From contig CAJUAK010000004.1 in NCBI GenBank assembly GCA_910584385.1, positions 1-64,000 of the forward strand: a stretch of DNA of 64,000 bases. The letters are read 5' to 3'. Under the pieces are notes generated by a model. The model did no database searches, was not told the origin of the DNA, and saw only the letters and a list, made by a program, of their open reading frames with translations. This document shows, one piece after another, positions 35,042 to 43,802 of the stretch; position 1 is the stretch's first letter, and every line of letters starts with the position of its first letter. A program made the position numbers and the translations under genes. Origin of the DNA: an uncultured Alphaproteobacteria bacterium (lineage in GTDB: Bacteria; Pseudomonadota; Alphaproteobacteria; RF32; CAG-239).

Positions 35042-36058
35042 CTATCTACCTAAAACAGCGTCTTTTAAGCGTTTGAGCGTCGCCTGGGCAGTTGGGCGCG
35101 CTTTAGCGGCACCCTGTTGCAAAAATACTTCCACTTCGTCAAAATGGGCCATATAATAGTTATATTTCTCACGGGCATCTTTGATTTCGTTAATGACCGC
35201 GTCAAGAAGCATATTCTTTATGTGCCCGTAGCCGAGTTTCCCTTGGCGCAGGCCGTCTCCCATTTCTTGCAGCTGTGCTGGTGTGGCAATAGCCTTGTAT
35301 ATTTCATAAACCAAGATTTCATCAGGATTTTTGGGTTCTTCCATGGGGCGTGAATCTGTCTTGATGGAGAAGATGGATTTCTTAATGGATTTGTCATCTT
35401 CAAACAAAGGAATAACGTTGCCGTAGGATTTGCTCATTTTTCGCCCGTCCACGCCGGGGACGACGGCAACATGGTCATCGGTGTAATATTCGGGCAGCTT
35501 TAAAAGCTCTTGGTTGTAATGGGCGTTGATTGCGCCGGCGATATCCCGGGCGATTTCCACATGCTGCACCTGGTCTTTGCCGACCGGAACGATATCTGTA
35601 TCATAGGCCAAAATATCTGCCGCCATCAATGTCGGATAAGTGTAAAGCCCCATGTTGATGCCGTCATCATCAGGTTTGCCCGCTGCCCGGTTTTTGTCAA
35701 CCGCGGCTTTATAAGCGTGTGCTTTGTTCATGAAACCTTTTGGCGTATAGGCATAAAGGATGGTTGTGATTTCCGTAATCTCAGGCACATCGGACTGCCG
35801 ATAAAAAACGGATTTTGCCGGGTCCAGCCCGCCGGCCAGATAAATGCAGGCGATTTCTTTAAGCTTCTGCGCCAAAACAGCCGGGTCTTTTTCAGCATTA
35901 ATCGCATGATAATCGGCAATAAACATATAATGTTTGCCGCCGTTTTTGACCGCTTCGTTGCCCATTTGTATAGCCGGGCGGATAGCGCCTAGATAATTCC
36001 CCAGATGAGGGGTTCCAGTGGGCTTAACGCCGGTCAAGATAACTTTTCCTTCAAACAT
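35042..36058 (-). CDS. trpS: tryptophanyl-tRNA synthetase
   Basis: Class I aminoacyl-tRNA synthetase charging tRNA-Trp. It is 338 aa. The HIGH-type signature is HLGN (residues 18-21) after TGVKPTG, and KMSKS is present in GRKMSKSYGNVIPLF. PVGKDQVQHVEIARDIA is the usual TrpS segment. It ends next to a shared terminator and diverges from serS. Confidence 0.97.
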   Translation of the reverse strand: MFEGKVILTGVKPTGTPHLGNYLGAIRPAIQMGNEAVKNGGKHYMFIADYHAINAEKDPAVLAQKLKEIACIYLAGGLDPAKSVFYRQSDVPEITEITTILYAYTPKGFMNKAHAYKAAVDKNRAAGKPDDDGINMGLYTYPTLMAADILAYDTDIVPVGKDQVQHVEIARDIAGAINAHYNQELLKLPEYYTDDHVAVVPGVDGRKMSKSYGNVIPLFEDDKSIKKSIFSIKTDSRPMEEPKNPDEILVYEIYKAIATPAQLQEMGDGLRQGKLGYGHIKNMLLDAVINEIKDAREKYNYYMAHFDEVEVFLQQGAAKARPTAQATLKRLKDAVLGR

Positions 36059-36169
36059 TTTCTTGTGCTTTCCTAATTTTTATGTTGTTTTTATTTATAA
36101 AATTGATACTCTATACGGCAGCTAAAATCAATTAAAAATTAACAACAGATAAAAATTAGGATAAAGCAG

Positions 36170-37447
36170 ATGCTGGATATAAAATACATTGCCGAACACC
36201 CGGAAGAAATTAAAGACGGGCTGCGGAAAAAAGGTTGCGATATAAATTTGGAAGAACTTCTCTCCTTGTATAAAGACATTAACAAATTAAAAACCTCTGC
36301 GCAGGCTTTATCAGAAGAAAAAAACAAGCTCAGCAATTCTATTAAATCGGCTTCGGCGGAAGAGCGCCCGGCAATCATTGCCAAAAGCAAGGCGATTGGC
36401 GATGAATTAAAGGTTGAACAGGAAAAATTAAATGCCGAACAGGAAAAGTTTGACCTTTTAATGCTGCGCATGCCAAATATGCCTTCGCCGCAAAGCCCCG
36501 TCGGCCCGGATGATTCAGCCAATGTTGTCCGCCGCAAAGTCGGGCAGCCGCGCGATTTTGACTTTGAACCCAAAGACCATATTGAATTGATGGAGATTAA
36601 CGATTGGGCGGAAATGGAGCGCATCGCAAAAGTTTCCGGTTCCAGGACTTATGCCATTAAAAATGATTTGGCCAAATTGGAGCTGGCAATGCATATGATG
36701 GTGTTGGATAAGCTCCGTTCCCATGGCTTTACGGTTATTACCGTTCCTTCTTTATCACAGGAGAAACCGTTGTATGGGCAGGGCTATCTGCCTTTTTCCA
36801 GAGACGAGGTTTACTATTTGCCGGCGGATGATTTATACTTGTCAGGAACGGCCGAGCTGATTTTGAATTCTCTTCGTGCCGGAGAAATCATGCAGGAAAA
36901 CGAACTGCCGATTCTTTATGCCGGATTTTCACCGTGCTTCCGCAGGGAAGCCGGCGCCGCCGGAAAAGATACCCGGGGTTTGGTGCGTGTTCACCAGTTT
37001 ATGAAAACCGAACAATTTGTTATTTGCAAAAACGATCTTGAAGAAAGTGAAAAATGGCACCAAAAGCTTTTGGCCATTTCAGAGGAAGTTTTGCAGGATT
37101 TGGAATTGCCTTACCAGGTTTTGGAAGTCTGCACCGGGGATATGGGAGCGCCCAAATACCGCCAATATGATTTGGAAGCTTGGGTTCCGAGCCAAAAATG
37201 CTATCGTGAAACGCATTCCTGCTCAAACATTACAGATTGGCAGGCACGCCGGACAAATCTTCGTTATCGCGATAATGCGGATGGCAAGGTAAAGTTTGCC
37301 CATACCTTAAACAACACGGGTATTGCCACGCCGCGCGCCCTGGTTCCGTTTATTGAAAACCATCAAAACGCGGACGGTACGGTAAACATTCCTGAAAAAC
37401 TGCGCCCGTACATGGGAGGCATAAGCAAAATCGGCAAGAATGCTTAA
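36170..37447 (+). CDS. serS: seryl-tRNA synthetase
   Basis: Class II synthetase of 425 aa. An N-terminal antiparallel coiled-coil arm (about residues 27-105) binds the long variable arm of tRNA-Ser. The catalytic core includes motif 2 (FRREAGAAGKDTRGLVRVHQF) and motif 3 (NNTGIATPRALVPFIENHQ). AGGA precedes the ATG. The HAD gene overlaps its end by 8 nt. Confidence 0.97.
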   Translation: MLDIKYIAEHPEEIKDGLRKKGCDINLEELLSLYKDINKLKTSAQALSEEKNKLSNSIKSASAEERPAIIAKSKAIGDELKVEQEKLNAEQEKFDLLMLRMPNMPSPQSPVGPDDSANVVRRKVGQPRDFDFEPKDHIELMEINDWAEMERIAKVSGSRTYAIKNDLAKLELAMHMMVLDKLRSHGFTVITVPSLSQEKPLYGQGYLPFSRDEVYYLPADDLYLSGTAELILNSLRAGEIMQENELPILYAGFSPCFRREAGAAGKDTRGLVRVHQFMKTEQFVICKNDLEESEKWHQKLLAISEEVLQDLELPYQVLEVCTGDMGAPKYRQYDLEAWVPSQKCYRETHSCSNITDWQARRTNLRYRDNADGKVKFAHTLNNTGIATPRALVPFIENHQNADGTVNIPEKLRPYMGGISKIGKNA

Positions 37448-38099
37448 TCTTCAGCATTTAAAATATGTCCTGTTTGATTGGGACAATACTCTGGCGGATA
37501 CCCGCCCGTTGCTGGTTGCTGCGGTGAATAGGGTTCTGTCAGAGTATAATCTTCCGGAATGGGAAACATCCAAGCAAAAAAGAAATCCTGATTTGTCTTT
37601 TAGGGATAATTTCCCGAATATCTTCGGAGAAAAGGCCGTGCAGGCTTATCAACGCTATACGGAAGTTTATCTGCAGGAAATTTCAAAACTAAAACCGGTT
37701 TCCGGCGCACCGGAGGCATTGGAATATTTCAGAAAGCAAAACCTGCCGCTGCTGATTATGAGCAATAAGGACCGTAAGCTTTTGGATATAGAAGTAAAAC
37801 AGCTTTATAATCCGAAATGGTTTTTAAGAATTGTCGGCGGACATGAAGCGGCAAGAGATAAGCCTTGGCCGGAACATGCCTGGTATGCGCTCCAAGGGCT
37901 GCTTGCCAAGGATGAGATAACGCCGGATAAAGTTTGGATTATCGGCGACACGGCGCAAGACAGCCGTTGTGCTTTAGCGGCGGGCGCTTGCCCGATACGC
38001 ATTGGAAAACCTATTTGGCAAACATCTGAAGAGCATTTGCCCGGTGTTTGCCATTTTGACAGTTTTGAACAATTTTACCAGGCTTTGCCGCAAGATTAG
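37440..38099 (+). CDS. HAD-superfamily phosphatase, phosphoglycolate-phosphatase-like
   Basis: A 219-aa HAD hydrolase. Motif I is FDWDNTLADT (Asp13 and Asp15), motif II IMSNKD, motif III the Lys in RDKPWPE, and motif IV WIIGDTAQD. A helical C1 cap lies between motifs I and II. The overall form resembles Gph-type phosphatases, though the substrate is not fixed by sequence. It overlaps serS by 8 nt and is likely translated with it. Confidence 0.85.
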   Translation: MLNLQHLKYVLFDWDNTLADTRPLLVAAVNRVLSEYNLPEWETSKQKRNPDLSFRDNFPNIFGEKAVQAYQRYTEVYLQEISKLKPVSGAPEALEYFRKQNLPLLIMSNKDRKLLDIEVKQLYNPKWFLRIVGGHEAARDKPWPEHAWYALQGLLAKDEITPDKVWIIGDTAQDSRCALAAGACPIRIGKPIWQTSEEHLPGVCHFDSFEQFYQALPQD

Positions 38100-38155
38100 C
38101 AAATTGTTAAATGGAAAATGTTATGCTGTTATGAAACAGCTTAGGGATTTATCTT

Positions 38156-39712
38156 ATGAAAAACACACCGGAATATGACTATCATAAAATGTTTCGCCGT
38201 TTATTTATCGGCGGTGCAGTTTTGCTTCTTTTGGCTTTTAATTACATCTGGCTTCAAGAATATATTTCTTCAAATACCGGCGTGATTAATGATTATCAGG
38301 GCGAAGAGGACATTTTGAAAAACCGCCCGCCTGCCGTGGCCGGATTATTTTATCCGGCGGCGGGTTCTCCTTTGAATGCCGCGCTTGATACTTATCTTGA
38401 AGGGCGGGTTTTAAAATCAGGAAGCGCCTATCCAAGGATTCTGATTGTGCCCCATGCCGGATACAAATATTCTGCTTTGGTTGCGGCCTCAGCCTATAAG
38501 GAACTGTTGCCTTACAAAGGAAAAATACGCAACGTTATCCTGGTGGGGCCGGCGCATAAAGTTGCTTTTTACGGTGTTGCTTTGCCCTCGTTTAAAAGCT
38601 TTTCTACGCCGCTTGGCAAGATTTCGGTCAACCAGGAAATGGTTAATAATATCGCGGAAAATAAAGATTTCTCCATATATGATTTGGCGCATAAAGAAGA
38701 ACATTCGATAGAAGTTCAGCTTCCTTTTTTACAGAAGGTCCTTTCTAAATTTAAGATTGTTCCCATGGTATACGGTTCCGTGTCGCCGCAGGTTTTGGCA
38801 GAAGTTTTGGCGCCTTATTTGCAGCAGCCGGAAACAATGGTAATTTTTTCCGCAGATATGTCGCATTATCTGGATTATGATTCGGCAAAGATGCTGGATA
38901 ACCGGACGGCAGAGCTGATTAAAGCCGGGCATCCGGAGGTGGAAAGCCATATGTCCTGCGGAGCGATAGGCGTAAATGCTGCCGTTTTGCTGGCAAAGCA
39001 ATATGACCTGGCGCCCAAGCTTCTTGATTCTGCAAATTCAGGGGATGTTACCGGAGATAAAAACAGCGTTGTTGGCTATGCTTCGTGGATTTTTGCCAAT
39101 AATCAGACAAAGCCGGAACCGGAATTGTCTGCAATTGAAAAAGAAGAGAAAAACCTGCAGCATTTTGCAGATGATTACGGTCCGGCACTGATGGCCGTTG
39201 TCCAGAAAAGCTTGCAGGATGCTGCGTCCGGAAAGAAATATATCCCTGAAAATGATGCTTTCCCGGATATCATGTATAACAAAGGCGCTTCTTTTGTAAC
39301 ACTAAACAAAAAAGGCAGGTTGCGCGGGTGTATCGGTTCTTTGGTGCCGCATAACGCCATTGTGCGCGATGTCGCTGCCAATGCTTACAAGGCAGCCATG
39401 GAAGATGAACGCTTTTCGCCGCTGAAGACAGAAGAACTTGAGGATATTGAAGCCGAAATCTCGCTTTTAACGGATTTTGAACCGATAGAATTTGCTTCTG
39501 AAACGGATTTGCTAAGCAAAATCCGCCCGGGAAAAGACGGGATAGTCATTCGGGATGGAAGCCGCCAAGGCGTTTTCCTTCCCTCTGTTTGGAAAGAACT
39601 TTCCGAGAAGAAAGAATTTTTAAATCATTTAAAGATAAAAGCGGGGTTAAGCCCAAATTATTGGTCAGACACGCTAAAGGCATACCGGTTTTATGTTGTG
39701 GAGGTTAAGTAA
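38156..39712 (+). CDS. membrane-anchored Memo-AMMECR1 fusion
   Basis: A 518-aa protein made of three parts. A single transmembrane helix spans about residues 15-35. A Memo-like domain (AmmeMemoRadiSam B, about 55-320) has the presumed metal-site residues: His in VPHAGYKYS, His in GPAHKVAFYG, Cys in SCGAIGVN, and also SADMSHY. An AMMECR1 domain (AmmeMemoRadiSam A, about 340-518) has LRGCIGSL and VFLPSVW. These two domains usually travel with a radical-SAM protein; none is visible within this window. The next gene starts on the following base. The biochemical function of the family is not established. Confidence 0.88.
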   Translation: MKNTPEYDYHKMFRRLFIGGAVLLLLAFNYIWLQEYISSNTGVINDYQGEEDILKNRPPAVAGLFYPAAGSPLNAALDTYLEGRVLKSGSAYPRILIVPHAGYKYSALVAASAYKELLPYKGKIRNVILVGPAHKVAFYGVALPSFKSFSTPLGKISVNQEMVNNIAENKDFSIYDLAHKEEHSIEVQLPFLQKVLSKFKIVPMVYGSVSPQVLAEVLAPYLQQPETMVIFSADMSHYLDYDSAKMLDNRTAELIKAGHPEVESHMSCGAIGVNAAVLLAKQYDLAPKLLDSANSGDVTGDKNSVVGYASWIFANNQTKPEPELSAIEKEEKNLQHFADDYGPALMAVVQKSLQDAASGKKYIPENDAFPDIMYNKGASFVTLNKKGRLRGCIGSLVPHNAIVRDVAANAYKAAMEDERFSPLKTEELEDIEAEISLLTDFEPIEFASETDLLSKIRPGKDGIVIRDGSRQGVFLPSVWKELSEKKEFLNHLKIKAGLSPNYWSDTLKAYRFYVVEVK

Positions 39713-41425
39713 ATGCAGATTAAAGGTTACGAATTGGCAATAAGCGAAGAAAAGCTGGATAAAATTCTGGCAGATGAAATGCTGCCGATTGAATTGATAG
39801 ATTCGGATTTTGTGGGATATCAAAACTTAAGCGAAGGCGATAAAAAAGCCTTGGCGCATTTAATGCAGGCCGGAAGGGTGATGAACGATGTCGCCTTGGA
39901 GCAGGACCATCCGTTAAACCGTACTTTGAAAGCGGCATTGGAAGAAAGTGCCAAAACAAACTCCCACGCGCAAAAAGCCTTGCGCCTGTTTAACTCGTTA
40001 AACGGCGTTACGGGGCTAAACGGCATTGATCCTGAACCTGTCCAAATATTTAAAGATGTCCGCGGCTATAAAGGGCGCAATTTTTATCCGACAGATTTAA
40101 CAGTTGACGAGTTTCACGATATTTTAATGAAAATGTTAAAAAACAAAGAAGTGGAAGAGGTCAAAAAAATCTTAAGCGCCCGCACAATGGTTCGCCGCAG
40201 CGGCGAAAAGCTGAAAGCAATAGATTATACCGTATATTTTGCCAAAGAATTTTCCGTCATTGCGAATGAATTGGAAGTTGCCGCCCATTATGCGCAAAAC
40301 GACTTATTTAAAGATTACCTGGGCTGGCAGGCTCAGGCGCTTTTGCAGAATAATGAAGATATGGACATGCTGGCGGACAAGCATTGGGCGCAAATGCAGG
40401 ATACGGATTTGGAATTTACGGTCAGCCGGGAAAATTATGATGACGAGATGACGCCGACAGTTTATGAAAATCCCCAGCTGAAAAACCTGTTGGAAGAAAA
40501 CGGGATAGAAGCCGTTTCAAAAGACATGCTTGGCGTCCGCGTCGGCATAGTGAATAAAGAAGGAACAAAGCTGATTCTAAAATTCAAAGAACAAATGGCA
40601 AAATTGGCATCGCTTATGCCCTATAGCGGCAATTACCGCCAAAGCGTTGTGTCCGGCGGCGATGTCAACCAAACGATGGTTGATGTTGACCTTTCAGGGC
40701 TTTTTGGAGACTATGCCCAGTGCCGCGGCGGCATCACAACAGCACAAAACCTGCCCAATAATGACAAGCTTTCGGTTAAGACCGGCGGCGGGCGTCGGAA
40801 TGTTTACCATCGCCAGGTGCGCATGAGCCAGGATAAAAAACGCACGGTAAAAATGCTTGATGCTTTGGTAGAAAAAGAATTGCACCAATATTTTAACCCC
40901 GAGGCGGAGCATATTTTTGTAATCGGCCATGAAAATGGGCACTCTCTTGGCCCCGACAGCTCTTATCAGGGCGCTTTGGGGATTTATAAGCATGTGATAG
41001 AGGAAAACAAAGCGGATGTTGTTTCTATTTCCATGATGCCCGAATATGTAAAAACAGGGGTGATTGATGAAAAGACGCTTAAAGAAGTTTATACGACCTG
41101 GATTATCCGTTTATTTTTAAAGGCGCGCCCCCAGCTTATTCAGCCGCACCGGGTCGGCGACCTGATTCATTTCAATTACCTTTTGGAACATGGCGCAATT
41201 TCTTTTTCCGCAGAAAACAAGCTGCGTATCCATTTTGAAAAAATGCCGGAAGTTATGCGCAAAATTTTAGAAGAGACAATCGCCGTGCAATTGTCAAAAT
41301 CTCCTGAAAAGGCAAAAGAATTCATCGACAAGAACACGTCTTGGAACGAGCTTCATGAATATATTGCGGCAAAACAACTGGAATTAGGGCACAAACCTTA
41401 CAAAGATATCAAGGCATACTTATAA
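39713..41425 (+). CDS. M49-like zinc metallopeptidase
   Basis: A 570-aa cytosolic protein with a gluzincin-type zinc site: HENGH at residues 406-410 and a third ligand Glu430 in EENKADVV twenty residues on. The surrounding pattern, including the EExxAD box, recalls the dipeptidyl-peptidase III (M49) group, whose usual motif is HELLGH; the extra residue is absent here. The N-terminal 250 residues are helical, without a known domain. A strong GGAGG ribosome site lies in the end of the preceding gene, and its stop overlaps the sdaA start (TAATG). Peptidase class is likely; substrate unknown. Confidence 0.72.
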   Translation: MQIKGYELAISEEKLDKILADEMLPIELIDSDFVGYQNLSEGDKKALAHLMQAGRVMNDVALEQDHPLNRTLKAALEESAKTNSHAQKALRLFNSLNGVTGLNGIDPEPVQIFKDVRGYKGRNFYPTDLTVDEFHDILMKMLKNKEVEEVKKILSARTMVRRSGEKLKAIDYTVYFAKEFSVIANELEVAAHYAQNDLFKDYLGWQAQALLQNNEDMDMLADKHWAQMQDTDLEFTVSRENYDDEMTPTVYENPQLKNLLEENGIEAVSKDMLGVRVGIVNKEGTKLILKFKEQMAKLASLMPYSGNYRQSVVSGGDVNQTMVDVDLSGLFGDYAQCRGGITTAQNLPNNDKLSVKTGGGRRNVYHRQVRMSQDKKRTVKMLDALVEKELHQYFNPEAEHIFVIGHENGHSLGPDSSYQGALGIYKHVIEENKADVVSISMMPEYVKTGVIDEKTLKEVYTTWIIRLFLKARPQLIQPHRVGDLIHFNYLLEHGAISFSAENKLRIHFEKMPEVMRKILEETIAVQLSKSPEKAKEFIDKNTSWNELHEYIAAKQLELGHKPYKDIKAYL

Positions 41426-42807
41426 TGTATTACAGTTTTTTTGAAATTTTTACGATTGGCGTCGGACCGTCAAGCTCCCACACTGTCGGGCCGATGCGGG
41501 CGGCAAAAAGGTATTTGGAAAATCTGATTAGCCAAAATCTGCTGGAGAAGACAAATCGCATTGAAGCCGTTTTATATGGCTCGCTGGCGTTAACCGGCAT
41601 CGGTCATGGCACACGCAAAGCGCTTATTTATGGTTTAATGGGGTTGGAAGCCGAAGCGATAGATCCGTCTGTTCCTTATGTTACTGCCGTGGCAAGGGAT
41701 AAAATATTGCATCTCGGGCAGCAAAAAGCGGTAAGCTTTGATATCGACAATGATATTATATATGAAAAAGACACGTTTTTGCCGGAACATTCCAACGGCA
41801 TGAAATTTACGGCTTTTGATGAAAACGGCAAAATTCTGCTTTCCGAAATTTATTTTTCTGTCGGCGGCGGAACTGTTGTAAGGCAAGATGAAGTGGGGCA
41901 GCGTGTCGCACGCCAGCCTTATAAAATTCCCTATGATTTCAGCAGCTGCCGGGAGTTGATGAATTTGGCCGAACGCAAAAAATGCATGATAATGGATTTG
42001 GTTCTTGAAAATGAATTTGCCATTCACGGCAAACAAAAATTTTTAGATGAAGTCAGCAAGATTCATAAAGTTATGCAAAATTCCATAGACCGGGGAATGA
42101 GCCATACGGGGGAATTGCCGGGCGGCTTGGGAATGAAGCGCCGCGCAGCGGAAATTTATGCGCGGCTTGAAGAAAACTTTCGCAAAAACGATTATGATCC
42201 GCTTTTGATGATTGATTGGATAAACCTTTGGGGTTTGGCGGTGGCGGAAGAAAATGCCGCCGGCGGGCAGATTGTAACGGCGCCGACAATGGGTTCGGCG
42301 GGGATTCTCCCCTCTGTTATCCGCTATTATGAACGCTTTGCCGCGCATAAATCGCCTTTTGATATCGAACGCGGGCTGTTAGCCTTTTTTACAACCGCCT
42401 CAGCAATATGCAGCCTGTACCGGAGCAATGCATCTATTTCCGGAGCTGAAGTCGGGTGCCAGGGCGAGGTCGGCGTTGCGTGTTCGATGGCGGCGGCGGG
42501 GCTTGCCGCAGCTATGGGAGCAACGAATTCTCAAATTGAAAATGCCGCGGAAATTGCCATGGAACATAACCTTGGGTTGACTTGCGATCCTCTGAATGGA
42601 TTGGTTCAGGTGCCGTGCATTGAACGCAATGCAATGGGTGCTGTCAAAGCCGTAAATTCGGCGAGGCTCGCCATGAAAGGCAGCGGCGAACATCTGGTCA
42701 GCCTGGACAGCGTGATAAAAACCATGTTTGACACCGGCATTGATATGAACAACAAATATAAGGAAACTTCATTGGGCGGTTTGGCGGTTAATGTTGCCAA
42801 TTGTTGA
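41425..42807 (+). CDS. sdaA: L-serine ammonia-lyase, single-chain, Fe-S
   Basis: Deaminates L-serine to pyruvate using an oxygen-sensitive [4Fe-4S] cluster. It is 460 aa with fused beta and alpha domains, as in E. coli SdaA. The start region FEIFTIGVGPSSSHTVGPMRAA is diagnostic. Cluster cysteines are visible in GAEVGCQGEVGVACS, LTCDPLNG and QVPCIERN. It is translationally coupled to the peptidase gene, suggesting peptide and amino-acid breakdown work together. SUF genes in the window would provide its cluster. Confidence 0.95.
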   Translation: MYYSFFEIFTIGVGPSSSHTVGPMRAAKRYLENLISQNLLEKTNRIEAVLYGSLALTGIGHGTRKALIYGLMGLEAEAIDPSVPYVTAVARDKILHLGQQKAVSFDIDNDIIYEKDTFLPEHSNGMKFTAFDENGKILLSEIYFSVGGGTVVRQDEVGQRVARQPYKIPYDFSSCRELMNLAERKKCMIMDLVLENEFAIHGKQKFLDEVSKIHKVMQNSIDRGMSHTGELPGGLGMKRRAAEIYARLEENFRKNDYDPLLMIDWINLWGLAVAEENAAGGQIVTAPTMGSAGILPSVIRYYERFAAHKSPFDIERGLLAFFTTASAICSLYRSNASISGAEVGCQGEVGVACSMAAAGLAAAMGATNSQIENAAEIAMEHNLGLTCDPLNGLVQVPCIERNAMGAVKAVNSARLAMKGSGEHLVSLDSVIKTMFDTGIDMNNKYKETSLGGLAVNVANC

Positions 42808-42884
42808 TGATTGCTTTTTTTTGCTTGCCAAAAGGCACAAGTGGTTCATACTTTTTTCATAAATAATGAAGAAAGGAATAATTA

Positions 42885-43268
42885 ATGTTTGGAAAGGCAT
42901 TTAAGGGAGAGCTTGGTTTAGCCGCGACCTTTTGGAAATTTGGCTTTATCGGGATTGTCATCTTTGGGGCGTTGGTATCGTTTTTTGCTAAAATGCTGAA
43001 TGGCTACCTGCAAGGAAGAAGCGTTTATAACTTTTTCATGCATAATTTTCACTTTGTTTATTCGGACAAGATGAGCATATTCTGGGTTCTGTGCTACTAT
43101 TCGGCGGCAATCTGGATGGTTTTTTACACGCTGTATATTGTTAAAGGCGTATGGATAAGTGCGGGAACATATGAAAAAAGCCGTTGGCTTGCATTTTTTG
43201 CCAGGCTTTTCATTTCTTTGCTGGCCGCTTTTTATTTATATACTTTTCCGGTAATTAAACTTTTTTAG
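42885..43268 (+). CDS. small integral membrane protein, 127 aa
   Basis: Three or four hydrophobic helices (about residues 18-40, 65-85 and 100-122) joined by short basic loops; aromatic residues are abundant. AAGGA precedes the ATG at a proper distance. No family is recognised. A 38-aa lipoprotein gene starts 10 nt downstream, so the two probably share a transcript. Function unknown. Confidence 0.6.
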   Translation: MFGKAFKGELGLAATFWKFGFIGIVIFGALVSFFAKMLNGYLQGRSVYNFFMHNFHFVYSDKMSIFWVLCYYSAAIWMVFYTLYIVKGVWISAGTYEKSRWLAFFARLFISLLAAFYLYTFPVIKLF

Positions 43269-43278
43269 GAAAAATTGA

Positions 43279-43395
43279 ATGAAAAAAATGATATTGCTTT
43301 TGCTGCTTTTCTTATCTGCCTGCGAAATCGGCAAATTTGACCCGGAACGGAAAAAACTTTATGAAAATTCCGGCTGGAATGAATTATATCAATAA
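43279..43395 (+). CDS. mini-lipoprotein, 38 aa
   Basis: A 38-codon frame with a textbook type II signal peptide: MKKM, a run of Leu, then lipobox LSAC (Cys15). The mature lipopeptide is only 24 residues, rich in charged and aromatic residues (KFDPERKKLYENSGW). It follows the 127-aa membrane protein gene. AGGA lies 8 nt before the ATG. It resembles the tiny cell-envelope lipoproteins (entericidin-like size class) but not in sequence. Confidence 0.6.
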   Translation: MKKMILLLLLFLSACEIGKFDPERKKLYENSGWNELYQ

Positions 43396-43404
43396 AACAG
43401 CGTG

Positions 43405-43701
43405 CTATTTTGCTGCAGGCGGCGTGTAAGTGTCCACAATGCTGGGCTCATAGCCGCTGCCGCTTTCGCAGCGATGATAATATTGGCACCCTTCTGCGGC
43501 ACAATCTGTTAAAGTTTCGCCTTCAGGGCAGGCAACGGTCGTAATGTCATATCCCAGGCATTCTTTGGCACATTTGCTTTCGCGGATGCCCTCCGCAAGT
43601 TCTTCCATTCCGCCGTCCCAATCCACAATGCTTCTGGTCGTGGCTTCTGCCGGAGCGGCATAAATGCCGAGTGCCAAACCCAAATAAAGAAGATGTTTCA
43701 T
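43405..43701 (-). CDS. secreted cysteine-rich protein, 98 aa
   Basis: A signal peptide of about 20 residues (cleavage near AEA-TT), then a mature domain with six cysteines in about 35 residues: CAKEC, CPEG, DCAAEGC and RC. The spacing resembles the disulphide modules of the cysteine-rich protein at the left edge of the window. The C-terminus is a short Pro/Thr/Ala tail. It is monocistronic and convergent with the mini-lipoprotein gene. An exported, possibly surface-exposed role is likely; no family name. Confidence 0.65.
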   Translation of the reverse strand: MKHLLYLGLALGIYAAPAEATTRSIVDWDGGMEELAEGIRESKCAKECLGYDITTVACPEGETLTDCAAEGCQYYHRCESGSGYEPSIVDTYTPPAAK

Positions 43702-43802
43702 GTTTAAACTCCTTATAGTGATAAGTTTATCATAAAATTAAAAAGTTAATTTATTGCAAATAAGGCTTTAATGATATATTTTAACTGCAAACAAGGGGAA
43801 AT

